Shown here piece by piece: positions 18,206 through 27,896 of a stretch of DNA of 64,000 nucleotides (positions are counted from its first letter, which is position 1; every line of letters starts with the position of its first letter). The position numbers and the translations under genes were made by a program. Where the stretch lies: contig NZ_JAGQAG010000001.1 of assembly GCF_021405525.1 (NCBI RefSeq), positions 3,572,001 through 3,636,000 of the forward strand. Direction: 5' to 3'. The notes beneath the pieces were generated by a model. That model ran no database searches. It was not told where the DNA came from and worked only from the letters and a program-made list of their open reading frames with translations. The DNA comes from Ruegeria pomeroyi (GTDB lineage Bacteria > Pseudomonadota > Alphaproteobacteria > Rhodobacterales > Rhodobacteraceae).

Positions 18206-19801
18206 ATGGCCCCCAAAGTACTCATCTCCGACAAGCTCTCCGACGCCGCAGTCCAGATCTTCAAGGATCGCGGGATCGAGGTCGATTTCCAACCCGACCT
18301 GGGCAAGGACAAGGACAAGCTGGCCGAGGTCATCGGCCAGTATGACGGCCTTGCCATCCGCTCGGCCACCAAGGTGACCGAGAAGATCCTGGAAAACGCC
18401 ACCAACCTCAAGGTGATCGGCCGCGCCGGCATCGGCACCGACAACGTGGACAAGGACGCCGCCTCGAAAAAGGGCGTGATCGTCATGAACACGCCCTTTG
18501 GCAACATGATCACCACCGCTGAACACGCCATTGCCATGATGTTCGCCGTGGCCCGCCAGATCCCCGAGGCCAGCGCCTCGACCCATGCGGGCAAGTGGGA
18601 AAAGTCCAAGTTCATGGGCGTCGAACTGACGAACAAGACCCTGGGCGTGATCGGTGCCGGCAATATCGGCGGCATCGTCTGTGACCGCGCGCGCGGACTC
18701 AAGATGAAGGTCATCGCCTATGACCCCTTCCTGGGCGAGGAGAAGGCCAACAAGATGGGCGTTGAAAAGGTCGAACTGGACGAACTGCTGAAACGCGCCG
18801 ATTTCATCACCCTGCATGTGCCGCTGACCGATCAGACCCGCAACATTCTGGGCCGCGAAAACCTGGCCAAGACCAAGAAGGGTGTCCGTATCATCAACTG
18901 CGCCCGTGGCGGCCTGGTGGACGAGAACGCGCTGGCCGAGATGCTGCAATCGGGCCATGTGGCAGGCGCCGCCTTTGACGTGTTCAGCGTCGAACCGGCC
19001 AAGGAAAACCCGCTGTTCGGCCTGCCCAACGTGGTCTGCACCCCGCATCTGGGCGCCGCCACCACCGAGGCACAGGAAAACGTCGCCCTGCAAGTGGCCG
19101 AGCAGATGTCGAACTATCTGCTGACCGGCGCGGTGGAAAATGCGCTCAACATGCCGTCGGTCACCGCCGAAGAGGCCAAGGTGATGGGCCCCTGGATCAA
19201 GCTGGCCGGCCATCTGGGCAGCTTCGTCGGCCAGATGACCGACGAGCCGATCAAGGCCATCAACATCCTCTATGACGGGACCGCCTCGACCATGAACCTG
19301 GCGGCGCTGAATTGCGCCACCGTGGCCGGTATCATGAAAAAGTCGAACCCCGAGGTGAACATGGTCTCTGCCCCTGTTGTCGCCAAAGAGCGCGGCATCC
19401 AGATCTCGACCACCAATCAGGACAAATCGGGCGCTTTTGACGGTTATATCAAGGTGACCGTGGTGACGGCGAAGCGCGAACGCTCGGTCGCGGGTACCGT
19501 GTTCAGCGATGGCAAGCCGCGTTTCATCCAGATCAAGGGCATCAATGTCGATGCCGAAATCGGCGCGCATATGCTCTATACCACAAATGACGACGTGCCG
19601 GGCATCATCGGTACGCTGGGCCAGACCATGGGCGAGAATGGCGTCAACATCGCTAACTTCACGCTTGGCCGCGCCGCAGCCGGGGGTGAGGCAATCGCGC
19701 TTCTTTACGTGGACGAACCGGTCCCGGCCGAGGCGCGCGCGAAGCTTGCCGAAACGGGCCTCTTCAACCAGATCAAACCGCTTGAATTCGACGTCGCCTG
19801 A
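18206..19801 (+). CDS. serA: D-3-phosphoglycerate dehydrogenase
   Basis: A 531-aa NAD-dependent enzyme that oxidises 3-phosphoglycerate, the first step of serine synthesis. Order: substrate domain (KVLISDKLSDAAVQIF), NAD-binding domain with GVIGAGNIGGIV, catalytic Arg/Glu/His regions (NCARGGLVDE; VVCTPHLGAATTEAQE), an intervening domain, and a C-terminal ACT domain (IKGINVDAEIGAHMLYTTNDDVPGIIGTLGQTMGENGVNIANFTLGR). This is the long form with a possible serine-sensing ACT domain. It ends at a strong hairpin terminator. Confidence 0.96.
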   Translation: MAPKVLISDKLSDAAVQIFKDRGIEVDFQPDLGKDKDKLAEVIGQYDGLAIRSATKVTEKILENATNLKVIGRAGIGTDNVDKDAASKKGVIVMNTPFGNMITTAEHAIAMMFAVARQIPEASASTHAGKWEKSKFMGVELTNKTLGVIGAGNIGGIVCDRARGLKMKVIAYDPFLGEEKANKMGVEKVELDELLKRADFITLHVPLTDQTRNILGRENLAKTKKGVRIINCARGGLVDENALAEMLQSGHVAGAAFDVFSVEPAKENPLFGLPNVVCTPHLGAATTEAQENVALQVAEQMSNYLLTGAVENALNMPSVTAEEAKVMGPWIKLAGHLGSFVGQMTDEPIKAINILYDGTASTMNLAALNCATVAGIMKKSNPEVNMVSAPVVAKERGIQISTTNQDKSGAFDGYIKVTVVTAKRERSVAGTVFSDGKPRFIQIKGINVDAEIGAHMLYTTNDDVPGIIGTLGQTMGENGVNIANFTLGRAAAGGEAIALLYVDEPVPAEARAKLAETGLFNQIKPLEFDVA

Positions 19802-19820
19802 CCAGCGCCCCATTCAATGG

Positions 19821-19848
19821 AAAACGCCGCCTCGCAAGGCGGCGTTTT
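19821..19848. terminator. Bidirectional intrinsic terminator after serA
   Basis: An 11-bp perfect stem (AAAACGCCGCC with GGCGGCGTTTT, loop TCGCAA) carries A- and T-runs at its base, so it can end both serA and the convergent membrane gene. Confidence 0.85.
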
Positions 19849-19853
19849 CGCGT

Positions 19854-20237
19854 TCAGGCCCTTGCAGCCACGCGCCTTGGCGCTTTCAACACGATCCATC
19901 CGAACAGCAGCATGGAAACCAGCATGATAACCGAGCCGAGCTTGGCCAGAAGCTCGGTCTTGCCCTGAATGGCCAGTGCGACGCCGGGCGCCAGCAGGAT
20001 CACCGCCGCAACCACAAGGCCGAAATGCACCCGCGCCAGCGGGTTCTCGGCGGCGTCCGGCACAAGATGATAGTAGAATGCAAAGATCGAGCAGCTGACC
20101 CAGCCCAGCAGGTTCAAATGCCCATGCGCCGGCGACAGTGTGTGATCGTGGCTGGCCGACATCTGGATACCCCAGACCATGCCGCACAAGCCCGCCAGAA
20201 TCGCCACCAGTAAAAACGCTCTCGCCACACCGTTCAT
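19854..20237 (-). CDS. Small four-helix membrane protein with conserved histidines
   Basis: A 127-aa inner-membrane protein with four predicted helices (about residues 5-24, 40-60, 69-88, 97-115). Histidines in SHDHTLSPAHGHLNLLGW and FYYHLVP recall heme-copper oxidase subunit I helices, and small relatives are sometimes annotated as cytochrome oxidase subunit I-like. Heme binding is inferred only. It is divergent from a LysR gene that may control it. Confidence 0.65.
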   Translation of the reverse strand: MNGVARAFLLVAILAGLCGMVWGIQMSASHDHTLSPAHGHLNLLGWVSCSIFAFYYHLVPDAAENPLARVHFGLVVAAVILLAPGVALAIQGKTELLAKLGSVIMLVSMLLFGWIVLKAPRRVAARA

Positions 20238-20315
20238 GTTTCTTTCCTCTCCCTGTTCGTGGCCGTATCGCCACCTGTGTCAAGTGTGAGGACATCATAA
20301 AAATATGTGAAATCA

Positions 20316-20335
20316 ATAGATATCATGATATCTAT
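20316..20335. promoter_or_regulatory. Perfect 20-bp palindrome before lysR
   Basis: ATAGATATCATGATATCTAT is exactly self-complementary. It lies between the divergent membrane-protein and LysR genes, 7 nt before the preferred LysR start. A role as operator is inferred. Confidence 0.6.
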
Positions 20336-20342
20336 CAGTTTG

Positions 20343-21338
20343 ATGAATTTCAAAACCTTCGATCTGAACCTTTTGCGTGTTCTCGATGCGCTGCTTGCCA
20401 CCCGATCCACCACGCTGGCAGGTCAGAGGCTCGCCCTGTCACAGCCGGCGGTCTCGGCCGCGCTTGCGCGGTTACGGCATGCACTGGGTGATCCGCTCTT
20501 CATCCGTCAGGGACGGCAGTTGGTTCCCAGCGATTACGCCACCAGCCTGCAGGCTCCACTGCGATCGCTGTTGGAACAGACCGAATCCATGCTGGCGGGG
20601 CAGCCCGATTTCGACCCCGGAGCCTCGACCGACTGCCTGACCCTGTCGGGCAGCGATTTCTATGCCGAGCTGCTGATGCCCCGGCTGGCCCGCCACCTGT
20701 CCCGCCTGGCGCCGGGCATGCGCGTGCAGCTCGTCGATCTGGTGCCGGACAATTATGTCCAGTCGGTTGGCGAGTCCGGGGTCGACATGGCGATCCTGCC
20801 CGCGACTGAAACGCCCGACTGGGTCGAACAGCAGCGCTTGCACGGCTCGCATTTCCTTACTGTCGCACGCGCCGACCATCCGGAGATCGCCAAGGCGGGG
20901 CACGCCCCGGGCGAGGTCCTGCCGCTCGATCTCTTCTGCGGTCTCCAGCACGCGCTGTTCTCACCCGAGGGCAAATTGCGCGGGCTCGGCGACGCCGCCC
21001 TCGCCCGGATTGGCCGCGCGCGGCAGGTCAGCATGACGTTGCCAGTGTTTTCCGGTGTGCTGAACGCCGTGTCGCAAAGCGACCTGATCGCCCTCATCCC
21101 GCATCAACTGGCCGAAAGCGTCGCGCCACGCCTTGGCCTGACGCTCTATCATCCGCCCATCCCGGTTGGCCCGGTCGAAATCATTCTCGTCTGGCACAAA
21201 CGCGCCAGCAGCGCGCCGGCCCATCGCTGGCTGCGTGACCAGATTGCCATGCTGATGGCCGAGCTCGACACGATCCCTTCCATCGGATGTGGGGCTGCGG
21301 CAGAACCGGGCCTGCAAACAGCGGAGCAGGCGACATGA
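20343..21338 (+). CDS. LysR-family transcriptional regulator
   Basis: A 331-aa regulator. The N-terminal winged helix (LLRVLDALLATRSTTLAGQRLALSQPAVSAALARLRHALGDPLFIRQGRQLVPS) is followed by a periplasmic-binding-like effector domain. Start choice: 20343 gives the normal MNFKTFDLNLLRVLDAL opening; an ATG at 20325 lies inside the palindrome, and neither has a good ribosome site. The stop overlaps the next gene's ATG (ATGA). The effector is unknown; the likely target is the divergent membrane gene or its own operon. Confidence 0.88.
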   Translation: MNFKTFDLNLLRVLDALLATRSTTLAGQRLALSQPAVSAALARLRHALGDPLFIRQGRQLVPSDYATSLQAPLRSLLEQTESMLAGQPDFDPGASTDCLTLSGSDFYAELLMPRLARHLSRLAPGMRVQLVDLVPDNYVQSVGESGVDMAILPATETPDWVEQQRLHGSHFLTVARADHPEIAKAGHAPGEVLPLDLFCGLQHALFSPEGKLRGLGDAALARIGRARQVSMTLPVFSGVLNAVSQSDLIALIPHQLAESVAPRLGLTLYHPPIPVGPVEIILVWHKRASSAPAHRWLRDQIAMLMAELDTIPSIGCGAAAEPGLQTAEQAT

Positions 21339-22069
21339 GCACCCCCATATACGCGGTCGGCGACATACACGGTCAGGCAGAGCAACTGGAAACCGCTCTG
21401 GCCCGGATCGAGGCCGATGGCGGCCCTGATGCCCGCATTGTCTTTCTGGGCGATTATGCCGACCGGGGGCCGGACAGTCGCGCGGTGCTGGACCGGTTGA
21501 TCGCGGGACAGTCGCAGGGGCGCGACTGGATCACGCTCAAGGGCAATCACGACCGCATGTTCGAAATGTTCCTGCGCGACCATCCCGCCCAGGATGACCG
21601 GCTGCTGATCGGCTACCACTGGCTGCACGATCGCATCGGCGGCGTCGAAACCCTCGCTTCGTACGGCGTCCCGGTGCCCGAAGGCGTTCGCACCTATCAG
21701 GTTCATGCCCAGGCGCGCGCGGCAGTGCCCGCCGAACACCGGAACTTTCTTGCCGGGTTACCCAACTATCATCAGGAGGGTGCGCTGCTCTTCGTGCACG
21801 CCGGTATCCGTCCCGGCCTGCCGCTTGAACGTCAGGTGGAAAATGATCTGATCTGGATTCGCCAAGTATTCCTGGATGATCCGCGCCCGCATCCCTGGCT
21901 GGTGGTACATGGCCACACGCCCGGCAAACGGGCCGAGCATCACGGCAATCGCGTCAATCTGGATGCAGGCGCCGGTTATGGCCGTCCGCTCGCCGCCGCG
22001 GTGTTCGAAAACAACCAATGCTGGCTGCTGACCGAAACCGGCCGCCAACTGCTCGCCCCTCGGGCCTGA
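21335..22069 (+). CDS. Metallophosphoesterase (PPP-type Ser/Thr phosphatase-like)
   Basis: A 244-aa calcineurin-like phosphoesterase with the full metal-site series: GDIHG, GDYADRGPDS, LKGNHD, a His in LLFVHAGIRPG and VVHGHTP. This pattern matches bacterial PrpA/ApaH-like protein or dinucleotide phosphatases; the substrate is unknown. Its ATG overlaps the LysR stop (ATGA), so translation is probably coupled. It precedes a dispersed repeat. Confidence 0.87.
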   Translation: MSTPIYAVGDIHGQAEQLETALARIEADGGPDARIVFLGDYADRGPDSRAVLDRLIAGQSQGRDWITLKGNHDRMFEMFLRDHPAQDDRLLIGYHWLHDRIGGVETLASYGVPVPEGVRTYQVHAQARAAVPAEHRNFLAGLPNYHQEGALLFVHAGIRPGLPLERQVENDLIWIRQVFLDDPRPHPWLVVHGHTPGKRAEHHGNRVNLDAGAGYGRPLAAAVFENNQCWLLTETGRQLLAPRA

Positions 22070-22078
22070 GCCCCCACC

Positions 22079-22140
22079 TTCTTCTGTTCCGAAATACCTC
22101 GGGGGAGTCGCCCGCAGGGCGGCGGGGGCAGCGCCCCCAT
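22079..22140 (-). repeat. Dispersed hairpin-AGTATTT repeat, copy 3 (inverted)
   Basis: Reads CTTCTGTTCCGAAATACC then TCGGGGGAG, a GC-rich spacer and the hairpin GGGGGC-AGC-GCCCCC. This is the repeat in reverse orientation, between two convergent genes. Confidence 0.75.
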
Positions 22141-22143
22141 CCC

Positions 22144-23187
22144 TCAGGTCCAGTCCAGCACCACCTTGCCGCTAAGGCCCGATTTCATGGCCGCAAAGCC
22201 CTCGCGGAATTCATCGACGCCAAAGCGGTGGGTGATCACCCGGCTGACGTCCAGACCGTTCTGCAACATCGCGATCATCTTGTACCAGGTCTCGAACATC
22301 TCGCGCCCATAGACGCCCTTGATGGTGATCGCCTTGAACACGATGCGCGACCAGTCCACCGGCGACTTGCCCGGCGGAATGCCAAGCAAGGCAATCTTGC
22401 CGCCCATCACCAATGCCTCGACCATCTGGTCAAGCGCCGCTTGCGATCCCGACATTTCCAGCCCGACATCGAACCCCTGTTTCAGGCCAAGTTCGTGCTT
22501 CACATCAGCCAGCTCTTCGCGTGTCACGTCCACCGTGCGCGCCTTGGGCACCACATGCTGCGCCAGTTTCAGCCGATCCGCGTTGATATCGGTAATCACC
22601 ACATGGCGAGCGCCCGCATGCTTGGCCACCGCCGCCGCCATGATGCCGATGGGGCCCGCGCCGGTGATCAGCACATCCTCGCCCAACAGGTCGAAGCTCA
22701 GCGCCGTGTGCACCGCGTTGCCCAGCGGGTCGAGGATGGCGCCGATCTCGTCGGGGATATCGTCGGGCAATGGCACCACGTTAAAGGCCGGCAGACGCAG
22801 GTATTGCGCGAAAGCCCCCTGCACGTTGACACCGATCCCGCGCGTGCCCGGGTCCAGGTGGAACTTGCCCGCCCGGCTCTGACGGCTGTCGGTACCGATC
22901 AGATGCCCCTCGCCCGAGACCCGCTGACCGATACTGAGGCCGGTCACATCGCGGCCCAGTTCGACGATCTCGCCGGCGAATTCATGGCCGGTGATCATTG
23001 GCACCGGCACCGTGTGCGCGGCCCATTCGTCCCAGTTCCAGATATGGATATCGGTGCCGCAGATACCGGTCTTGTTGATCCTGATCAGCACATCATCGGG
23101 GCCGATCTCGGGAACCGGCGCCTGAACCATCCACAGCCCCTCTTCAGGTTTGGATTTCTCCAGTGCTTTCATCGTATTGGGTCGCAT
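22144..23187 (-). CDS. tdh: L-threonine 3-dehydrogenase (structural-zinc-less variant)
   Basis: A 347-aa zinc alcohol dehydrogenase-family enzyme that oxidises threonine to 2-amino-3-ketobutyrate. It matches E. coli Tdh throughout: catalytic zinc ligands Cys43 (GICGTD) and His68-Glu69 (GHEF), NAD site [18 protein letters not shown], and the [11 protein letters not shown] signature. The lobe that holds the four structural-zinc cysteines in E. coli (around residues 97-113) contains none here ([17 protein letters not shown]). Its ATG overlaps the kbl stop (TGATG); kbl uses its product. Confidence 0.92.
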   Translation of the reverse strand: MRPNTMKALEKSKPEEGLWMVQAPVPEIGPDDVLIRINKTGICGTDIHIWNWDEWAAHTVPVPMITGHEFAGEIVELGRDVTGLSIGQRVSGEGHLIGTDSRQSRAGKFHLDPGTRGIGVNVQGAFAQYLRLPAFNVVPLPDDIPDEIGAILDPLGNAVHTALSFDLLGEDVLITGAGPIGIMAAAVAKHAGARHVVITDINADRLKLAQHVVPKARTVDVTREELADVKHELGLKQGFDVGLEMSGSQAALDQMVEALVMGGKIALLGIPPGKSPVDWSRIVFKAITIKGVYGREMFETWYKMIAMLQNGLDVSRVITHRFGVDEFREGFAAMKSGLSGKVVLDWT

Positions 23188-24371
23188 CAGATCACTCCCA
23201 GTGCCTTGCCTGCGGTGGCAAATGCGGCCAGCGCGCGGTCCAGTTCCTCTCGTGTCAGGGCGGCGTTCATCTGGGTGCGGATACGCGCCTGCCCGCGCGG
23301 CACCACCGGAAAGAAGAAGCCCGAGACATAGACGCCCTCGTCAAAGAGCCGCGCCGCCATGTCCTGCGCCAACTTGGCCTCGCCCAGCATCACCGGGATG
23401 ATCGGATGCTCGCCGGGCAAGAGGTCAAAGCCGAGGTCGGTCAACCCGGCCCGCCAATAACGGGCGTTGTCGAATAGCCGCGCGCGCAGATCGGCGCCCT
23501 CCTCGACCAGCCGGATCGCCTCGATCCCAGCCATCACGATGGCGGGCGGCAGCGAGTTCGAGAACAGATAGGGCCGCGCCCGCTGACGCAGCAGGTCGAT
23601 GACCGGTTGCGGGCCGGCGATATAGCCGCCGATGGCCCCGCCCAGCGCCTTACCCAGCGTGCCGGTCAGGATATCCACGTCCAGCCCGAAATGGTCGGGC
23701 GTGCCCGCGCCGTGCGGCCCCATGAACCCGGTGGCGTGACAGTCATCGACCATCACCACCGCGTCATACGCGTGGGCCAGCCGGGTGATCTCGGGCAAGT
23801 TGGCCAGGTAGCCATCCATCGAGAAAACGCCGTCGGTGGCAATCATCACATGCCGCGCGCCATCGGCGCGGGCCTGTTTCAGCTGCGCCTCAAGATCACC
23901 CATGTCGCTGTTGGCATAGCGATAGCGTTTCGCCTTGCAAAGGCGGATCCCGTCGATGATCGAGGCATGGTTGAGCGCGTCCGAAACAATCGCATCCTCA
24001 GACCCCAGAAGCGGTTCGAACAGCCCGCCATTGGCGTCGAAACAGGCGGCGAACAGGATCGCGTCATCCTTGTTCAGGAACCGCGCCAGCCGCTGCTCCA
24101 GTTCGCGGTGAATATCCTGCGTGCCGCAGATGAAGCGGACCGAGGCCATGCCGAACCCCTTGGGCTCCAAAGCATCACGCGCGGCGGCGATCAGCGCCGG
24201 ATGATCGGCCAGACCCAGATAGTTGTTGGCACACAGGTTGATCACCTGCCGGTCACCAACGGTGATTTCGCCCCCTTGGGGCGAGGTGATCAGCCGCTCG
24301 CGCTTGTAAAGCCCCTCGGCCTCGATCTGGGCAAGCGTGTCGGTGAGATGGGACAGAAAGGATTGGGACAT
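23187..24371 (-). CDS. kbl: Glycine C-acetyltransferase (2-amino-3-ketobutyrate CoA ligase)
   Basis: A 394-aa alpha-oxoamine synthase that splits 2-amino-3-ketobutyrate with CoA into glycine and acetyl-CoA. Hallmarks: [12 protein letters not shown], the [16 protein letters not shown] block, [10 protein letters not shown] and the PLP lysine in [17 protein letters not shown]. First gene of the kbl-tdh threonine-degrading operon. The short leader contains CGGA-TACGAT-TCCG (24406-24419), a possible operator; no regulator gene is adjacent. Confidence 0.95.
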   Translation of the reverse strand: MSQSFLSHLTDTLAQIEAEGLYKRERLITSPQGGEITVGDRQVINLCANNYLGLADHPALIAAARDALEPKGFGMASVRFICGTQDIHRELEQRLARFLNKDDAILFAACFDANGGLFEPLLGSEDAIVSDALNHASIIDGIRLCKAKRYRYANSDMGDLEAQLKQARADGARHVMIATDGVFSMDGYLANLPEITRLAHAYDAVVMVDDCHATGFMGPHGAGTPDHFGLDVDILTGTLGKALGGAIGGYIAGPQPVIDLLRQRARPYLFSNSLPPAIVMAGIEAIRLVEEGADLRARLFDNARYWRAGLTDLGFDLLPGEHPIIPVMLGEAKLAQDMAARLFDEGVYVSGFFFPVVPRGQARIRTQMNAALTREELDRALAAFATAGKALGVI

Positions 24372-24466
24372 TGCGACCTCCGATTTGGCGCAATGTCTAT
24401 CATAACGGATACGATTCCGAAATAGGGGAATTCACTATGTTGGACAAAAATCCGTGAAACTGGACA

Positions 24467-25705
24467 TTAGCGCTCCTGCTTGCCCAAGGGTACCACATTG
24501 GGCACCGGATCGGGGGCCAGTTCTTCGAAATCGAAATTGTCCAGCCGTTGCGCCCGCCGCCCGGCCTTGTCGGCGCTGATCTTGATCTCCGAGATATCCT
24601 TGGCCGCTTGCCCGAAATGGCGGTCCAGGTTCTCGACCCGATCGCCCAGCCGTTCCACATCCTTGTGCAACAGGCTCAACTCCTTGCGGATGGCGCCGGC
24701 CTGTTCGCGCATCCGCGCGTCCTTGAGGATGGCGCGCATGGTGTTGAGCGTGGCCATGCAGGTGGTGGGCGACACGATCCAGACCCGCGCGGCGAAGCCT
24801 TCGCGCACGATATCGGCAAAATTGGCGTGCAACTCGGCATAGACCGCCTCGGACGGCAGGAACAGCAGGGCGCCATCGGCGGTTTCGCCCTCGATGATGT
24901 AGCGCTCCGAGATCGCCTTGATATGCGCCCGCACGGCGGTTTTCATCTGGCGCGCGGCTTCGGCCAGTTGCGGAGGCGTCTCGGCCCGGCGCAGTGCCTC
25001 ATAGGCCTCCAGCGGAAACTTGCTGTCAATCACGATCGGGCCGGGCGGATTGGGCAGATGGATCAGGCAATCGGCCCGCCGCCCGTTCGACAGGGTATGT
25101 TGCAAGGAGTAGCTGTCACTGGGCAGTGCCTTGGACACGATATCGTTAAGCTGGATTTCGCCAAACGCCCCGCGCGTCTGCTTGTTGGACAGGATGTCCT
25201 GAAGCGACAGAACATCGCCCGACAGCTTGGTGATATTGTCCTGTGCCTTGTCGATGGCGGCCAGCCGTTCCTGCAATTGCGTCAACGAGGTCGCGGTCTG
25301 TTTCGAACTGCCATGTAGGGTGGTGCTCATCTTTTCCTGCATCTCGGCCAGCGCCCGCTGCGCGCGCATGGCGTTGTCGGCCAACCGGTCGTTCATGTTC
25401 TGCTGCACAGCGGACAACCGCGCCTCGACCGTCTGGATCATTTGAACCTGCGCGTTGGCCTGCGCGTCCGAGACATGCGCCAGCCCGCCCCGCAACTGTT
25501 CCTGCCCCATGCTCAGCTGCTGCACGTTCTGGCCCAGAAAGGCGAGTTGCTGCGCCATCGGCTCTGTCGTCCGGGCCGAGCGGTTGGCGGCACGCAGGGA
25601 CAGAAACAGCATCAGCAGGATCAACAGCAAGACAGCAGCGGCGCCCAGAACCGCCATCATGATGGGGTCCTGCATTGAATAGCTCTGATCGCCGATCTGA
25701 ATCAT
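24467..25705 (-). CDS. rmuC: DNA recombination protein RmuC
   Basis: A 412-aa protein with an N-terminal membrane anchor (residues 16-36), a long coiled-coil segment (about 50-170, QANAQVQMIQTVEARLSAVQQNMNDRLAD) and the RmuC nuclease-like domain (QTRGAFGEIQLNDIVSKALP, VIDSKFPLEAYEAL, EGETADGALLFLPSEAVYAELHANFADI, WIVSPTTCMATLNTMRAI). RmuC limits inversions at short repeats in E. coli; its activity is inferred. It follows mutL on the same strand order, 57 nt apart. Confidence 0.9.
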   Translation of the reverse strand: MIQIGDQSYSMQDPIMMAVLGAAAVLLLILLMLFLSLRAANRSARTTEPMAQQLAFLGQNVQQLSMGQEQLRGGLAHVSDAQANAQVQMIQTVEARLSAVQQNMNDRLADNAMRAQRALAEMQEKMSTTLHGSSKQTATSLTQLQERLAAIDKAQDNITKLSGDVLSLQDILSNKQTRGAFGEIQLNDIVSKALPSDSYSLQHTLSNGRRADCLIHLPNPPGPIVIDSKFPLEAYEALRRAETPPQLAEAARQMKTAVRAHIKAISERYIIEGETADGALLFLPSEAVYAELHANFADIVREGFAARVWIVSPTTCMATLNTMRAILKDARMREQAGAIRKELSLLHKDVERLGDRVENLDRHFGQAAKDISEIKISADKAGRRAQRLDNFDFEELAPDPVPNVVPLGKQER

Positions 25706-25762
25706 GGTTCGCCTGCCTGTTCTTGTTTTGTTTTCAACTCCTATCCGGGATCGCCACCCGGA

Positions 25763-27628
25763 TCAACTGCGTCCGAACAGCCGCTCGATATCGCTGAGTT
25801 TCAGTTCCACATAGGTGGGGCGCCCGTGGTTGCACTGGCCGGAATGGGGCGTCGCCTCCATTTCGCGCAAGAGCGCGTTCATCTCTTCGCCCCGCATGCG
25901 GCGGCCCGACCGGATCGATCCGTGACAGGCGACCCGGCTCAGGATCGCCTCGATCCGGGCCTGAAGCGTGGCGCTTTCACCCTGATCGGCCAGTTCGTCA
26001 AGGATATCGCGGAGCATCGCGCCCGCATCCAACGGACCAAGAATCGCCGGAGTCTCGCGCACCGCGACGGCACCGCCGCCAAAGGGCTCGATGCTCAGGC
26101 CAAGACGCGCCAGATCGTCGGAGAGATCAAGCAGACGCGCGCAATCTGCGTTGGAAAGCTCCACGATCTCGGGGATCAGCAGCGCCTGCGCCGCAACGCC
26201 GTTCTCGGCCATCTGACGCTTGAGCTTCTCATAAACCAGCCGTTCATGGGCGGCGTGCTGGTCGACGATGACCATGCCATCGGCGGTCTGGGCGATGATG
26301 TAGTTTTCATGCACCTGCCCGCGCGCCGCGCCCAGCGGCAGAGCTTCGGGCGGGGTTTCGGCTGCTGGCTCCTCCGCCCTGCGGGCGTCCTCGCCCGGTT
26401 CCGGCTCGACCATGCGGCCGCTATAGCTGGTGGAGAGTTCGGCAAATCCGGGCGCCTGCGCCTGATAGGAGGCCATGCGTGCGGCGGGTGAGGGCCGGTC
26501 CATCTGGTAGATGCGCGCCCCGGTCTGTTCGGGCCGCATCGCCCCCAGCGTCGCACCGGCCACGGTGGTCGAGGCGCGGTGACCCGCCTCGGCCAGTGCG
26601 TGCCGCAGGGCCGAAACGATCAGCCCGCGCGCCACACCGGGATCGCGAAACCGCACCTCGGATTTCGCCGGGTGCACGTTCACGTCGACCAGCATCGGAT
26701 CGCAGTCGATGAACAGGGCAGCCGCCGGGTGCCGGTCGCGGCTGAGAAAGTCGAAATAGGCCGCCCGCAGCGCCCCGGTCAGCATCTTGTCCCGCACCGG
26801 GCGCCCGTTGACGAAGAGGTATTGCGCCACCGCCGCACCGCGCGAATAGGTGGGCAGCGCCGCATAGCCATAGAGCCGCAGCCCCTCGCGCATGGTGTCG
26901 ATCCGCAAGGCGTTGTCGGTGAACTCACGCCCCATGACCCGGCCCAGCCGGTCGCGCAGCGCGTCGAACAGGTCGCCGGTTTCCGCATCGGCGCGGAACA
27001 CCAGCCGTCCCTCGCCACCCTCGGAGACATCGCGCAATGTGAAAGCCACCGAGGGTTCGGCCATGGCAAGCCGCTTGACCGTATCGGTCACCGCCTGCGC
27101 CTCGGCCCGGTCGGTACGCATGAATTTCAGCCGCGCGGGCGTGGCAAAGAAGAGATCGCGCAATTCCACCACCGTGCCCGCGCGCAGGGCGGCGGGTTTC
27201 ACCGGATCGACCCGGCCACCCGAGACCCGGATACTGGCCGCCTCGGCGCCCCGGGCGCGGCTGGTGATGGTCAGCCGCCCGACCGAGCCCAGCGAAGGCA
27301 GCGCCTCACCCCGGAACCCGAAAGTGTGGATGTTGAGCAGGTCCGACCCGTCGATCTTGGACGTCGCATGACGCGCCAATGCCAATGGCAACTGATCGGG
27401 TTTCATCCCGCAACCGTCATCGGTGACCCGGATCAGCGTCTTGCCGCCATCCGCCAGGTCGATGGAAACTCGCGTCGCCCCGGCATCAATCGCGTTCTCG
27501 ACCAGTTCCTTGACCGCCGAGGCCGGACGCTCCACCACTTCGCCCGCCGCGATCCGGTTGATCGCGGTTTCGTCCAGCTGGCGGATTTCCGGCTGCGTGG
27601 GGATGATATTGGGGTCTGTCGATGCCAT
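25763..27628 (-). CDS. mutL: DNA mismatch repair protein MutL (endonuclease-type)
   Basis: A 621-aa GHKL ATPase that couples MutS recognition to strand cleavage. N-terminal motifs: [32 protein letters not shown] and [17 protein letters not shown]. The C-terminal half carries the metal endonuclease motif [12 protein letters not shown] (DQHA-x2-E-x4-E), [12 protein letters not shown] and [11 protein letters not shown]. MutL with this motif nicks DNA itself, as expected in bacteria without MutH. The start at 27628 was chosen because the upstream frame is low-complexity and not MutL-like. Confidence 0.95.
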   Translation of the reverse strand: MASTDPNIIPTQPEIRQLDETAINRIAAGEVVERPASAVKELVENAIDAGATRVSIDLADGGKTLIRVTDDGCGMKPDQLPLALARHATSKIDGSDLLNIHTFGFRGEALPSLGSVGRLTITSRARGAEAASIRVSGGRVDPVKPAALRAGTVVELRDLFFATPARLKFMRTDRAEAQAVTDTVKRLAMAEPSVAFTLRDVSEGGEGRLVFRADAETGDLFDALRDRLGRVMGREFTDNALRIDTMREGLRLYGYAALPTYSRGAAVAQYLFVNGRPVRDKMLTGALRAAYFDFLSRDRHPAAALFIDCDPMLVDVNVHPAKSEVRFRDPGVARGLIVSALRHALAEAGHRASTTVAGATLGAMRPEQTGARIYQMDRPSPAARMASYQAQAPGFAELSTSYSGRMVEPEPGEDARRAEEPAAETPPEALPLGAARGQVHENYIIAQTADGMVIVDQHAAHERLVYEKLKRQMAENGVAAQALLIPEIVELSNADCARLLDLSDDLARLGLSIEPFGGGAVAVRETPAILGPLDAGAMLRDILDELADQGESATLQARIEAILSRVACHGSIRSGRRMRGEEMNALLREMEATPHSGQCNHGRPTYVELKLSDIERLFGRS

Positions 27629-27896
27629 ACCCCTAGACCTAGCATGAGGCCCGGCGATTCTGCCACCGGTTTGATCGCATTCACCGCCCGGCCTCCCTTC
27701 CCTCGACACTTGCGCGGCGCGGGTTGGTCTGCCGCGAAAACCGGGCGGCGGGTGAGTGGTGGTCGGCACCGGATTCTATCCGGCCTGTTCACCTCAGCAC
27801 TATCAGACCGCACTGCCAAGACGGAGGTTCGCAGAGCCGCAAGTTGGGCGCCGATAAGCCAGCACCAGCACCAGACCCCGGCGAATTCCCGCCCAG
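27629..27896. other. Intergenic gap upstream of mutL
   Basis: A 268-nt gap between the end of the sit operon and mutL. It should hold the mutL promoter. No gene, clear terminator or repeat copy is visible. Confidence 0.5.

Noticed and set aside
24432-24458. Mini-frame (MLDKNP) and TGGACA direct repeats upstream of kbl
   Set aside because: Six codons without a ribosome site; the repeats are too short to support a regulator site.
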